This document shows positions 36,529-45,377 of a stretch of 64,000 nucleotides of DNA, piece after piece (positions within the stretch are counted from its first letter, which is position 1; each line of letters begins with the position of its first letter). A program made the translations under genes and the position numbers. The notes beneath the pieces were generated by a model. It had not been told where the DNA came from. It saw nothing but the letters and a program-made list of their open reading frames with translations, and did no database searches. Origin of the DNA: Streptomyces sp. DSM 110735 (GTDB lineage Bacteria > Actinomycetota > Actinomycetes > Streptomycetales > Streptomycetaceae); contig NZ_JACYHF010000003.1 of assembly GCF_016482685.1 (NCBI RefSeq), positions 1-64,000 on the forward strand, written 5' to 3'.

Positions 36529-36562
36529 GCGCCCGGAGTTCATATCCGTGAACTCCGGGCGC
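36529..36562 (+). other. Perfect 14-bp inverted repeat in the alginate lyase leader
   Basis: GCGCCCGGAGTTCA (36529-36542) pairs fully with TGAACTCCGGGCGC (36549-36562) around a six-base loop. It follows a putative promoter and precedes the ATG at 36590 by 27 bases. It could terminate chitinase transcription, act as an operator, or form a leader hairpin. No T run follows. Confidence 0.6.
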
Positions 36563-36589
36563 GTCCGGTCCGACGGGAGGACCCCCCAC

Positions 36590-37363
36590 ATGACCCGTCC
36601 CCGGCTTCTCGCGGCGGCGACCGCCACCGCACTCGCCCTCACGCTCGGCGCGTTCGGCGGCAGCGCCCAGGCGGCCGACCCCCACGTCGCGCCCGGCGGC
36701 AACTTCGACCTGTCCGTCTGGCAGCTCCAGGAGCCGGTCGGCTCCCCCGGCTCCCCCACCACGATCTCCTCGTCCCGGCTGCGCGGCGCGAACGGCTACC
36801 AGGACGCGTACTTCTACACCGACACCCGCGACGGCGCGATGACCTTCTGGGCGCCCGAGAAGGGCGTCACCACACCCAACTCCCACTACGCGCGCTCGGA
36901 GCTGCGCGAGATGAACCGCGACGGCAGCGCCGCCGACTGGGCGCTCGGCGGTACGCACCGGCTCAGCGCGACCCTGCGCGTGGTCTCGGTGACCAAGAAC
37001 GTGTGCGTCGGCCAGATCCACCTGGGCTCGGGCGGCTCCTCCACCAAGCCGCTGGTCGAGCTGTACTACCGCGCGAACGGCGACATCGCGCTCGGCACCG
37101 AGGACTCCCCCTCCGGCGGCCAGACCACGCACCCGGTCGGCCATGTCTCCCTCGGCAAGACCTGGACCTACACCATCGCCGTGACCGGCGGGAACACCAT
37201 CGAGCTGACCGTCAACGGCACCACCACCCGCTACGGCATCCCGTCCTCGTTCTCGCCGTACCGGCAGTACTTCAAGGCCGGGTCCTACAACCAGTCCTCC
37301 TCCGACAGCACGACCAACGGCGCGAAGGTCGGTTTCTACGGGCTGACCGTGTCCCACGGCTGA
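36590..37363 (+). CDS. Secreted alginate lyase, polysaccharide lyase family 7
   Basis: A 257-residue exported lyase that cleaves alginate or related uronic polymers by beta-elimination. The signal peptide ends near SAQA (about 28). PL7 hallmarks are present: RSELREM (a catalytic Arg), QIH (catalytic His) and the C-terminal YFKAGSYNQ carrying the catalytic Tyr. GGGAGG precedes the ATG at 36590; the frame from 36527 begins inside the hairpin. It follows the chitinase in the same direction but probably has its own promoter. A strong hairpin follows. Confidence 0.93.
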   Translation: MTRPRLLAAATATALALTLGAFGGSAQAADPHVAPGGNFDLSVWQLQEPVGSPGSPTTISSSRLRGANGYQDAYFYTDTRDGAMTFWAPEKGVTTPNSHYARSELREMNRDGSAADWALGGTHRLSATLRVVSVTKNVCVGQIHLGSGGSSTKPLVELYYRANGDIALGTEDSPSGGQTTHPVGHVSLGKTWTYTIAVTGGNTIELTVNGTTTRYGIPSSFSPYRQYFKAGSYNQSSSDSTTNGAKVGFYGLTVSHG

Positions 37364-37369
37364 TCCAGG

Positions 37370-37404
37370 GCCCTCCGGAGGTGATCCACCAGCCTCCGGA
37401 GGGC
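37370..37404 (+). terminator. Terminator of the alginate lyase gene
   Basis: Perfect 12-bp arms GCCCTCCGGAGG (37370-37381) and CCTCCGGAGGGC (37393-37404) with an 11-base loop lie immediately after the stop. No T run follows, as is usual in Streptomyces. Confidence 0.75.
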
Positions 37405-37526
37405 CGCTCCGTGACCCGGTTCACACCCGGACATACGGTGTGACCTGCGCAACTGGTGCATTTGAGCGAAGGGTCGTAGCGTCGGTGCGCACACGGTCGG
37501 ACACGGCACTACAGGTGGGAGCGACC

Positions 37527-37982
37527 ATGCGCGGATCACTGATGGGAACGGCGGTCACCCTGGCGGCGGGGGCACTGCTCACGGCGGCCATGACCACGGC
37601 CTCGGCCAGCCCCCCGGACGATTCCGCCGCGCACACGGCCGCTGCCCGGCCCGTCCTGGTCGACTGCATGTGGCAGCGCGATGTGCGTCCGACGGACTTC
37701 ATCCTGGCCTGCGGCGACGGAAACAGCCGTCTGATGGACCTGCACTGGACGAAGTGGAACGACGGCAAGGCAAGCGCCGAGGGTGTGAACTGGGTCAACA
37801 ACTGCGACCCGTACTGCGCCCGGGGCACCTTCCGGTCCTACCCGGTGACCGTGAAGCTCGACCGCCCGGCCGAGTGGAAGAAGGAGCCCGGGGTGCAGCA
37901 CTTCACCAGGATGACCCTGACCTACAAGGACGCGCGCCCCGACGGGTTCAAGCAGGTCATGACGTACCCGCTCTGGGACTGA
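37527..37982 (+). CDS. Secreted hypothetical protein
   Basis: A 151-residue protein with a signal peptide ending near SASA (about 27) and a mature part containing four Cys (DCMWQ, LACGDG, NNCDPYCARG), probably in two disulfides. The pattern CG-N-SRLMDLHWTKWN...NWVNNCDPYCARG recurs in streptomycete secreted proteins of unknown function. GTGGGAG precedes the ATG at 37527. Confidence 0.7.
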   Translation: MRGSLMGTAVTLAAGALLTAAMTTASASPPDDSAAHTAAARPVLVDCMWQRDVRPTDFILACGDGNSRLMDLHWTKWNDGKASAEGVNWVNNCDPYCARGTFRSYPVTVKLDRPAEWKKEPGVQHFTRMTLTYKDARPDGFKQVMTYPLWD

Positions 37983-37990
37983 GGGCGGCG

Positions 37991-38023
37991 GGCTCCGGGA
38001 GCGGCGGCAGGGCTCCCGGAGCC
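37991..38023. terminator. Bidirectional terminator
   Basis: GGCTCCGGGAGC (37991-38002) and GCTCCCGGAGCC (38012-38023) form a perfect 12-bp stem between the convergent secreted-protein and pyruvate carboxylase genes. Confidence 0.75.
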
Positions 38024-38051
38024 TTCGGCAGGAGGGCGGCGACCGGCCGGG

Positions 38052-41000
38052 TCAGACGATCTCGGCCAGCAGGTCGCCGCCCTCCACCTGCTGGATGCGG
38101 TTGATGGCGAGCCGGGCGATCCGGCCGGCCTTCGGCGCGGTGATGGTGGCCTCCATCTTCATCGCCTCGATGGTGGCGAGGGTCGCCCCCGCCGCCACCT
38201 CGTCGCCCTCGGCCGCGGCGAGCGTCACCACTCCCGCGAAGGGCGCCGCCACATGGCCCGGGTTCGCCCGGTCCGCCTTCTCGGTCACCGGGACGTCGGA
38301 GGAGGCGGCGCGGTCGCGGACCCGGATGGGGCGCAACTGGCCGTTGAGCGAGGACATCACCGTGCGCATCCCGCGCTCGTCGGCCTCGCCGACCGCCTGC
38401 AGTTCGATCAGCAGCCGCACCCCGGGCTCCAGGTCGACGGCGTACTCCTTGGCGGGGCGCAGCCCGTAGAAGAAGGACTTGCTGTCCAGGACGCCGGTGT
38501 CGCCGTAGGTCTGGCGGTGGGTTTCGAACTCGCGGGTGGGCCCGGGGAACAGCAGCCGGTTGAGGGTGGGCCTGCGGTCCTTGGCCAGCCCCTCGCGGTC
38601 CTCGGCGGACAGCTCGGGCACCGGCTTGGGCTCGGCGCGCCCGCGCAGCGCCTTGGTCCGGAACGGCTCCGGCCAGCCGCCGGGCGGGGTGCCCAGCTCG
38701 CCGCGCAGGAAGCCGATCACCGAGTCGGGGATGTCGAAGCGGTCCGGGGTCTCCTCGAAGTCCTCCGGTGACACTCCGGCGCCGACCAGGTGCAGCGCGA
38801 GGTCGCCGACGACCTTGGAGGACGGGGTGACCTTGACCAGGCGGCCGAGGATGCGGTCGGCAGCGGCGTACATCGCCTCGATCTCCTCGAAGCGGTCCCC
38901 GAGACCGAGGGCGACCGCCTGGGTGCGCAGGTTGGAGAGCTGGCCGCCGGGGATCTCGTGGTGGTAGACGCGCCCGGTCGGGGAGGCGAGACCCGCCTCG
39001 AAGGGGGCGTAGATCTTGCGCACGCTCTCCCAGTACGGCTCCAGCTCCTCGACGGCGGCGAGGTCGAGCCCGGTGGGGCGCTCGGAGTGGTCCGTCGCGG
39101 CGACCAGCGCCGAGAGGGAGGGCTGCGAGGTGGTCCCGGCCATGGAGGCGACCGCGCCGTCCACCGCGTCGACGCCCGCCTGGATCGCGGCGAGATAGGT
39201 GGCGAGCTGACCGCCCGCGGTGTCGTGCGTGTGCAGATGCACGGGGAGACCGAACTCGCCGCGCAGCGCGGTGACCAGCTTCGTCGCGGCGGGCGCGCGC
39301 AGCAGACCCGCCATGTCCTTGATCGCCAGGACATGGGCGCCCGCCTCGACGATGCGCTCGGCGAGACGGAGGTAGTAGTCGAGGGTGTAGAGCCGCTCGG
39401 CGGGGTCGCTGAGGTCGGCGGTGTAGCAGAGGGCGACCTCGGCGACGGCGGTGCCGGTCTCGCGGACGGCCTCGATGGCGGGGCGCATCTGGTCCACGTC
39501 GTTGAGCGCGTCGAAGATGCGGAAGATGTCGATGCCGGTGGCGGCTGCCTCCTGCACGAAGGCGTCGGTGACCTCGGTGGGGTACGGCGTGTAGCCGACG
39601 GTGTTGCGACCGCGCAGCAGCATCTGGAGGCAGAGGTTGGGCATCGCCTCGCGCAGCGTGGCGAGCCGCTCCCAGGGGTCCTCGGCGAGGAAGCGCAGCG
39701 CCACGTCGTAGGTCGCGCCGCCCCAGCACTCCACGGAGAGCAGTTGCGGCAGGGTGTGCGCGACGACCGGGGCGGCGGCGAGGAGGTCCTTGGTGCGCAC
39801 CCGGGTGGCGAGCAGCGACTGGTGGGCGTCGCGGAAGGTGGTGTCGGTGACGCCGAGGGTGCGCGACTCGCGCAGATGCCGGGCGAAGCCCTCGGGACCG
39901 AGGTCGACCAGCAACTGCCGCGAACCGGCGGGGGGTTCGCCCGCCGGGACCTCCGGCAGCTTGGTGACCGGGTCGGGCAGCTCCGGGCGCTCGCCGTGCG
40001 GCTTGTTGACGGTGACGTCGGCGAGGTAGGTGAGCAGCTTGCTGCCCCGGTCGGCGGAGTGACGTGCCGTCAGGAGCTGCGGGCGTTCCTCGATGAACGA
40101 GGTGGTGACCCGTCCGGCGCGGAAGTCGGGGTCGTCCAGGACCGCCTGCAGGAACGGGATGTTGGTGGCCACGCCCCGGATGCGGAACTCGGCCACCGCG
40201 CGCCGGGCGCGGCCGACGGCGGTCGGGAAGTCCCGCCCCCGGCAGGTGAGTTTGACCAGCATGGAGTCGAAGTGGGCGCTGATCTCCGTGCCCGCGTGGG
40301 TGGTTCCGCCGTCCAGCCGGATGCCGGAGCCGCCCGGCGAACGGTACGCGCTGATCCGTCCGGTGTCGGGGCGGAACCCGTTGGCGGGGTCCTCGGTGGT
40401 GATACGGCACTGGAGAGCGGCGCCGCGCAGGGTGATGCGGTCCTGGGAGAGTCCGAGGTCGGCGAGGGTCTCCCCGGCGGCGATGCGCAACTGGGCCTGG
40501 ACAAGGTCGACATCGGTGACCTCCTCGGTCACCGTGTGCTCGACCTGGATGCGCGGGTTCATCTCGATGAAGACGTGGTTGCCGTCGCGGTCGAGCAGGA
40601 ACTCCACGGTGCCCGCGTTGCGGTAGCCGATCTCGCGGGCGAAGCGGACGGCGTCGGCGCAGATGCGGTCGCGCAGTGCGGGGTCGAGGTTGGGCGCGGG
40701 GGCGAGTTCGATGACCTTCTGGTGGCGGCGCTGGACCGAACAGTCGCGCTCGTAGAGGTGGATGACGTTGCCCTCGCCGTCGGCGAGGATCTGCACCTCG
40801 ATGTGGCGGGGGTCCACGACTGCCTTCTCCAGGAAGACGGTCGGGTCGCCGAAGGCGGAGGCGGCTTCCCGGGAGGCGGCCTCGATGGACTCGCGCAACT
40901 GGGCGGGGTCCTCGACCCGGCGCATGCCCCGCCCGCCGCCGCCCGCGACCGCCTTCACGAAGACCGGGAAGCCGATCTCGTCCGCGGCGCGCACCAGTTC

Positions 41001-41426
41001 GTCCACGTCGTTGGAGGGCGCGGAGGAGGCGAGGACGGGTACCCCGGCGGCGCGGGCGGCGGCGACCGCGCGCGCCTTGTTGCCGGTGAGTTCGAGGGTG
41101 GCGGCGTTCGGTCCGACGAAGGTGATGCCCGCCTCCTCGCAGGCGCGGGCCAGCTCGGGGTTCTCCGAGAGGAAGCCGTAGCCGGGGTAGACGGCGTCGG
41201 CTCCGGCCCGGCGGGCGGCGGCCACGATCTCGTCGACGGAGAGATAGGCGCGCACGGGGTGCCCCTGCTCCCCGATCTCGTACGCCTCGTCGGCCTTGAG
41301 CCGGTGCAGCGAGTTGCGGTCCTCGTGCGGGAACACGGCGACCGTGCGCGCGCCCTGCTCGAACGCCGCGCGGAACGCCCGGATCGCGATCTCTCCCCGG
41401 TTGGCGACCAGCACCTTGCGGAACAT
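38052..41426 (-). CDS. pyc: Pyruvate carboxylase
   Basis: A 1124-residue biotin enzyme that carboxylates pyruvate to oxaloacetate, refilling the TCA cycle. Domains in order: biotin carboxylase (about 1-450; KAVAGGGGRGMR for ATP, EMNPRIQVEHTVTE), pyruvate carboxyltransferase (about 530-800; TTFRDAHQSLLATR, DTAGGQLATYLA), PYC_OADA (about 830-1030) and a biotinyl domain with EAMKMEA, biotin on Lys1090. Length equals single-chain actinobacterial enzymes. The GGAA-type Shine-Dalgarno lies just upstream of ATG 41426. A 925-residue frame on the opposite strand is a shadow of this gene. Confidence 0.97.
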   Translation of the reverse strand: MFRKVLVANRGEIAIRAFRAAFEQGARTVAVFPHEDRNSLHRLKADEAYEIGEQGHPVRAYLSVDEIVAAARRAGADAVYPGYGFLSENPELARACEEAGITFVGPNAATLELTGNKARAVAAARAAGVPVLASSAPSNDVDELVRAADEIGFPVFVKAVAGGGGRGMRRVEDPAQLRESIEAASREAASAFGDPTVFLEKAVVDPRHIEVQILADGEGNVIHLYERDCSVQRRHQKVIELAPAPNLDPALRDRICADAVRFAREIGYRNAGTVEFLLDRDGNHVFIEMNPRIQVEHTVTEEVTDVDLVQAQLRIAAGETLADLGLSQDRITLRGAALQCRITTEDPANGFRPDTGRISAYRSPGGSGIRLDGGTTHAGTEISAHFDSMLVKLTCRGRDFPTAVGRARRAVAEFRIRGVATNIPFLQAVLDDPDFRAGRVTTSFIEERPQLLTARHSADRGSKLLTYLADVTVNKPHGERPELPDPVTKLPEVPAGEPPAGSRQLLVDLGPEGFARHLRESRTLGVTDTTFRDAHQSLLATRVRTKDLLAAAPVVAHTLPQLLSVECWGGATYDVALRFLAEDPWERLATLREAMPNLCLQMLLRGRNTVGYTPYPTEVTDAFVQEAAATGIDIFRIFDALNDVDQMRPAIEAVRETGTAVAEVALCYTADLSDPAERLYTLDYYLRLAERIVEAGAHVLAIKDMAGLLRAPAATKLVTALRGEFGLPVHLHTHDTAGGQLATYLAAIQAGVDAVDGAVASMAGTTSQPSLSALVAATDHSERPTGLDLAAVEELEPYWESVRKIYAPFEAGLASPTGRVYHHEIPGGQLSNLRTQAVALGLGDRFEEIEAMYAAADRILGRLVKVTPSSKVVGDLALHLVGAGVSPEDFEETPDRFDIPDSVIGFLRGELGTPPGGWPEPFRTKALRGRAEPKPVPELSAEDREGLAKDRRPTLNRLLFPGPTREFETHRQTYGDTGVLDSKSFFYGLRPAKEYAVDLEPGVRLLIELQAVGEADERGMRTVMSSLNGQLRPIRVRDRAASSDVPVTEKADRANPGHVAAPFAGVVTLAAAEGDEVAAGATLATIEAMKMEATITAPKAGRIARLAINRIQQVEGGDLLAEIV

Positions 41427-41502
41427 CTCGGATTCCCTTCAGCCTGCCGGCGACGTACACCATCGTGTCAGCCAAGCCCTGCCCCGGTATCTCGCGGAAA
41501 CA

Positions 41503-42477
41503 CTAGGGGGTGCCCGCCCGGGTCGAGGTGCGAAAACCGTCACATTGACGTGGCCCTGCCGACGTGACCGCGCGTGCGGGCGCGGGAGGGGGCGGCGCAG
41601 GGACCGCAGCGGGGGCGAGGGAGGTGTCGCGCCGTGCCGCCGGGGGCTCTGTGCGCCGTACGGTCAGGGATCGCAGGAGGTGACGCAGCCGGGCACCGTG
41701 GGTGTGCAGGACGCCCAGGACGACGGCGGCGCCCACGGCGATCAGGTGTTCGCGGCCCGCGAGGTTGGGGATGGCGATGGACTCCCACACCATCGATCCG
41801 CCTGTCAGAGTGAAAACCACGGGCGCCCGGCGGACCACCGCCAGATAGGTGAACAGGCCGACGACCGCCGCCGAGGGACCGGTGTCGAGGACCTGCCCCG
41901 CCTCGGGCGGCAGCCCGAGTCCCCACCAGCCGTCCGGGCCGAGCGCGATCATCGCGCGGGCGGTGAGGGTGCCGGCCAGGGTGGTGGCGTAGCTGATGAA
42001 GAGGGTGCGGGCGCGGCCGAGGACGAGTTCGGCGAGCGCGAAGGCGAGGAAGAGCTGGGTGATGCCCGCCCAGACCGGGAGGTCGAGCGCGGGGACGTAG
42101 AGCGAGACGGGGGTGCGCAGCAGGGACAGCCACAGGGGCAGGTCGGCGGTGACGCCGCCGAGGCGGCGCACCCAGGTGGCACCGGCGGGGTGCTGGGCGA
42201 GGTCGTGGAAGAAGATGACCCCGAAGGCGGCGACGAACGCCAGCAGGAGTCCCGGGAGCCCCCGGTGGGCGAGTCTGCGCACCGGGTCGACGACGATGGC
42301 GTGCCACTCGCCCCGCAGCACGCGTCCGGTGCCCCGGGCGCCCCGCGCTAGCGCGGGGCGGATCGCCGGGACGTGCCCGCCGGTGTTCGTGGGACGCGAC
42401 GTCCTGTCGCTCCCGGCTGCCCCGACCCGCACGTCGCCCCCTCCCCCGGCCGTGCCCGGGTGCGGGACGGCGGTCAC
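41503..42477 (-). CDS. Rhomboid-like integral membrane protein
   Basis: Up to 324 residues, with about six membrane helices between residues 65 and 260. The segment DTGPSAAVVGLFTYLA has a G-x-S motif in a helix, as in rhomboid-like proteins, but a catalytic His in a later helix is not certain, so it may be a non-catalytic relative. The C-terminus is basic and Pro/Ala-rich. The frame opens at GTG 42477 without a good RBS; the true start may be further in (for example near VLRGEWH). Function unknown. Confidence 0.6.
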   Translation of the reverse strand: MTAVPHPGTAGGGGDVRVGAAGSDRTSRPTNTGGHVPAIRPALARGARGTGRVLRGEWHAIVVDPVRRLAHRGLPGLLLAFVAAFGVIFFHDLAQHPAGATWVRRLGGVTADLPLWLSLLRTPVSLYVPALDLPVWAGITQLFLAFALAELVLGRARTLFISYATTLAGTLTARAMIALGPDGWWGLGLPPEAGQVLDTGPSAAVVGLFTYLAVVRRAPVVFTLTGGSMVWESIAIPNLAGREHLIAVGAAVVLGVLHTHGARLRHLLRSLTVRRTEPPAARRDTSLAPAAVPAPPPPAPARAVTSAGPRQCDGFRTSTRAGTP

Positions 42478-42841
42478 AGTTCAGCGAGCCGGAGCCCGGT
42501 CGTCAAGATCTTCGGCGGGGGCGGCTGCGTGACAAGAATCGGACGCCGGGGGCTCAACCTCGCGCGGTCCGGGGGCGTCCGGCGTTCCGTGCCGTATGCG
42601 GATACGGTCCCGGGCGCCCGGTTCACGGCCAACGCGCGGGTTTGCACGTCCACTTCATGGACTGCCGCTGCTTTCTTTCCACTTTGATCATCAACTCTCG
42701 TATAGTGACCGCCGGTTCACCGAGACAGTCGTTTTTCCGTCAGCCGACCCCGAGCACGCCCGCCGTTCGTTCCCCGTTCCCTCTTTGTTCCGTTTTCGCC
42801 ATCTGCCATCTGCCATCTGCCGCGAGGACCACACCGGACCG
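42478..42841 (+). promoter_or_regulatory. Promoter and leader of the conservon operon
   Basis: This 364-base region is markedly richer in A/T near its centre than its surroundings. TATAGT (42701-42706) is a strong -10 candidate for the rightward operon, with a weak -35 upstream. The leader then contains three tandem GCCATCT units (42798-42818) before GAGGA and the ATG. No gene is supported within it. Confidence 0.45.
42798..42818 (+). repeat. Heptamer tandem repeat (gccatct)x3
   Basis: Three perfect seven-base units lie 24 bases upstream of the first conservon gene, inside its likely leader. Change in copy number would alter spacing between the promoter and the start. Confidence 0.65.
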
Positions 42842-44629
42842 ATGACCGCGCCCACGCCATCAGGCGACCGTTCCCCCCTCCGCGCGCTCGCCGCCACGCT
42901 CGCCGCGACCGCCGCGCTCTCGGCGCTCGCGCTCGCCGCGGCGGTGGCGATCGCGCCGGACCCGGCGCGCAACGCGCTGTTGTGGTGCGGGATTCCAGCC
43001 GCGGTCCTGCTCTCGGCCGCCGTGACCGGGGCCGTGTACGGCGTCCACACCGGGCGCCTGCTGCGCCGCCGTCTGGAGGGCGCGGCCGGGGACATCGCCC
43101 GGCTCACCCAGCAGCGCGACCGGCAGACGGAGGACGCGCGCCGGGAACAGCAGCGGCTCATCAACGAACTCGCCGCTCAGCGGGTGGAGTTCAAGGAGGA
43201 GCGGCAGCGCCTTGAGCGGGAGGGCGCCGGTTCGCTCGACGAGCTGCGCTCCGAACTGGAGGGCGTCCGGGCGGAGTTGGATCAGGCGCGGCGCGAGCGG
43301 GCGGCGGCGGTCTCCGCGACCTCCAACGCGGCGGCGCGCATGCAGGCACTCGCCACCGCGACGCTGGCCGACCTGCGCGCGATGGAGGAACGGCACACCG
43401 GCGAGGACGTGCTCACCGATCTGCTCCACCTCGACCACCGCACGGCCCAGGCGGGGCGTCTCGCCGACTCCGTCGCCGTGCTCACCGGGGCGCGTTCGGG
43501 GCGTCGTTGGGCGCGGCCGATCGCGATGGAGTCCATCCTGCGCGGTGCGATGGGACGCATCGGCGGCTACCGGCGGGTGCGGGTGCACTCCACCAGCGAC
43601 GCCGCCGTCGCCGGGCACGCGGCGGAGGGCGTGATGCACGCGCTGGCCGAACTCCTCGACAACGCGACCAACTTCTCGCCGCCGACCGCCGAGGTCCACG
43701 TGTACGTGGAGGAGGTCCCGGCCGGGGTCATCGTGTCCGTGGAGGACAGCGGTCTGGTGATGGGCGACGTGCAGTTGCGCCGCGCGGAGAAGGCGGTCAC
43801 CGGTGACGTGTCCGGGCTCGGCGGTCTCACCGGCACCCGGCTCGGGCTCGCGGTGGTGGGGCGGCTGTCCCGCAAGCACGGCCTCAAGGTCTCCTTCCGG
43901 CCCTCGGCGCGCGGCGGCACGGGTGTGCTGATGCTGGTCCCGCAGGACATCCTGACGAGCCCGGTCCCGCCGGAGCGGGTGCCGCCTACGGCTCTTCCGG
44001 CGCCGGTCGACGCCGAGCCGGAGGAGTCGGACTCGCTCCCGCGCCGCCGCCGAGGACGCACCCTGGCGGAGGCCGAACGCTCCCGCGCGACCCGCTCCGC
44101 GAACCCGGACCCCGCCCCCGCCCCCGACCCGGACCAGGCCAGGACCCGCGCGGCCCGCTTCACGAGCTTCCGGAAGGCGGTGCGACCGGCTGGCGGCGCG
44201 GGGAAGGACGCCTCGGCCGAGCCGTCGGGCACGAGCGGGGCGACCACCGGCCCTGACACCGGCACCGGCACCGGCACCGGCACCGAGTCCAGCCCGCGCC
44301 CCGCCGACGCCCCCGCGACACCGGACGCTACCGCCCCCACCCCCGCCCGCGCGGAGCGCACCCCCGCTCACGACCACACCGACCACACCGGTGGACTCCC
44401 CCGCCGTACCCGCACCCGCGCCACCGCGGACGACACCCCCGGCGGCAGCGGCGACACCGGCAACACACCGGCCCACGGTCACCCGGCGGACACCCCGGGC
44501 GACACCCCCGCCGCCGGGCACGCCGACGCGGGCACCCCCCGTACCGAGACCCCCGGCGGCACCACATCCGCCGCCTCTTCCTCCTCGTCCGAGCACCACC
44601 CCACGCACCCGGAAGGCTCCACTTCATGA
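42842..44629 (+). CDS. cvnA: Conservon sensor-kinase-like protein CvnA
   Basis: A 595-residue membrane protein. Two helices (about 15-38 and 46-66) anchor it, followed by a coiled coil (about 75-165), a LDHRTAQ His-box-like segment (about 200) and an ATPase domain (about 245-385; ELLDNATNFSPP, VEDSGLVM, GTRLGLAVVGRL). The last ~200 residues are a disordered Pro/Thr/Ala tail with TGTGTG repeats. It is the first gene of a conservon, a Streptomyces-wide operon forming a membrane complex likened to eukaryotic G-protein signalling. Its stop overlaps the next start (ATGA). Confidence 0.92.
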   Translation: MTAPTPSGDRSPLRALAATLAATAALSALALAAAVAIAPDPARNALLWCGIPAAVLLSAAVTGAVYGVHTGRLLRRRLEGAAGDIARLTQQRDRQTEDARREQQRLINELAAQRVEFKEERQRLEREGAGSLDELRSELEGVRAELDQARRERAAAVSATSNAAARMQALATATLADLRAMEERHTGEDVLTDLLHLDHRTAQAGRLADSVAVLTGARSGRRWARPIAMESILRGAMGRIGGYRRVRVHSTSDAAVAGHAAEGVMHALAELLDNATNFSPPTAEVHVYVEEVPAGVIVSVEDSGLVMGDVQLRRAEKAVTGDVSGLGGLTGTRLGLAVVGRLSRKHGLKVSFRPSARGGTGVLMLVPQDILTSPVPPERVPPTALPAPVDAEPEESDSLPRRRRGRTLAEAERSRATRSANPDPAPAPDPDQARTRAARFTSFRKAVRPAGGAGKDASAEPSGTSGATTGPDTGTGTGTGTESSPRPADAPATPDATAPTPARAERTPAHDHTDHTGGLPRRTRTRATADDTPGGSGDTGNTPAHGHPADTPGDTPAAGHADAGTPRTETPGGTTSAASSSSSEHHPTHPEGSTS

Positions 44630-45033
44630 CCGGCCCGACCACCGCCGACGACAAGCTGACCTGGCTCCTGGAGGGGCTCCTGGAGAGGACGCCGGGTGCG
44701 CGGCACGCGCTCGTGCTGTCCCGGGACGGGCTGAAGCTGTGCCGCTCGCCCGAGCTGTCCGTCGACCAGGCCGACCAGCTCGCCGCGATCGCCGCGGGCA
44801 TCCAGTCCCTGTCGCAGGGCGCGTCCGTGGAGTTCGGGGACGGCAGCGGCGGGGTGCGCTCGGCGATGACCGAGTTCTACGGCGGTGTGCTGTTCATCGT
44901 CGAGGCGGGCTCGGGCGCCCACCTGGCGGTGATCACCAGCGACGACGCCGACCCGGGCGTCGTGGGGCACACCATGAGCGAGCTGGTGGAGCAGATCGGT
45001 GAGCACCTGACCGCTCCGCCCCGTTCCTCATGA
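44626..45033 (+). CDS. cvnB: Conservon roadblock/LC7 protein CvnB
   Basis: A 135-residue roadblock/LC7-domain protein (DKLTWLLEGLLERTPGARHALVLSRDG is the family start). This fold regulates small GTPases. In conservons CvnB works with the GTPase CvnD and the membrane kinase-like CvnA. It overlaps cvnA and cvnC by ATGA on both sides, so the operon is translationally coupled. Confidence 0.93.
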   Translation: MTGPTTADDKLTWLLEGLLERTPGARHALVLSRDGLKLCRSPELSVDQADQLAAIAAGIQSLSQGASVEFGDGSGGVRSAMTEFYGGVLFIVEAGSGAHLAVITSDDADPGVVGHTMSELVEQIGEHLTAPPRSS

Positions 45034-45377
45034 GCCGTCCCGGCAGGGACGACGCCCCGGACCGTCTCTACACGATCACGCACGGCCGCGTCGGGCCCGC
45101 TCCCGACAACCCGTTCGACCTGGTCACGCTGGTCGTCGCCGAGTCGGCGGCCACGCCCGGTATGCAGTCGGAGCTGGTGGCGATCCTGCGGATGACCGAG
45201 TTCCCCACCTCGGTCGTCGAGATCGCCGCCGAGCTGCGGCTGCCCGTCGGCATCACCAAGGTGCTGCTCGGCGATCTGCTGGACCAGGGGCGCGTCAGCG
45301 CACGCCATCCGCACCGGCCGGCCATCACCGACCCCGACATCCTGGAGCAGGTGCTCGTTGGACTCCGCAACCTCTGA
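45030..45377 (+). CDS. cvnC: Conservon DUF742 protein CvnC
   Basis: A 115-residue DUF742 protein with a winged-helix-like C-terminal part (EIAAELRLPVGITKVLLGDLLDQGRV). The N-terminal LYTITHGRVGP and FDLVTLVV are typical. DUF742 proteins are found almost only in conservons; their role in the complex is unclear. It overlaps cvnD. Confidence 0.93.
   Translation: MSRPGRDDAPDRLYTITHGRVGPAPDNPFDLVTLVVAESAATPGMQSELVAILRMTEFPTSVVEIAAELRLPVGITKVLLGDLLDQGRVSARHPHRPAITDPDILEQVLVGLRNL

Noticed and set aside
38790-41567. A 925-codon open frame opposite pyruvate carboxylase
   Set aside because: The opposite strand encodes a complete 1124-residue pyruvate carboxylase. The frame is a GC-bias shadow with no recognisable domain.
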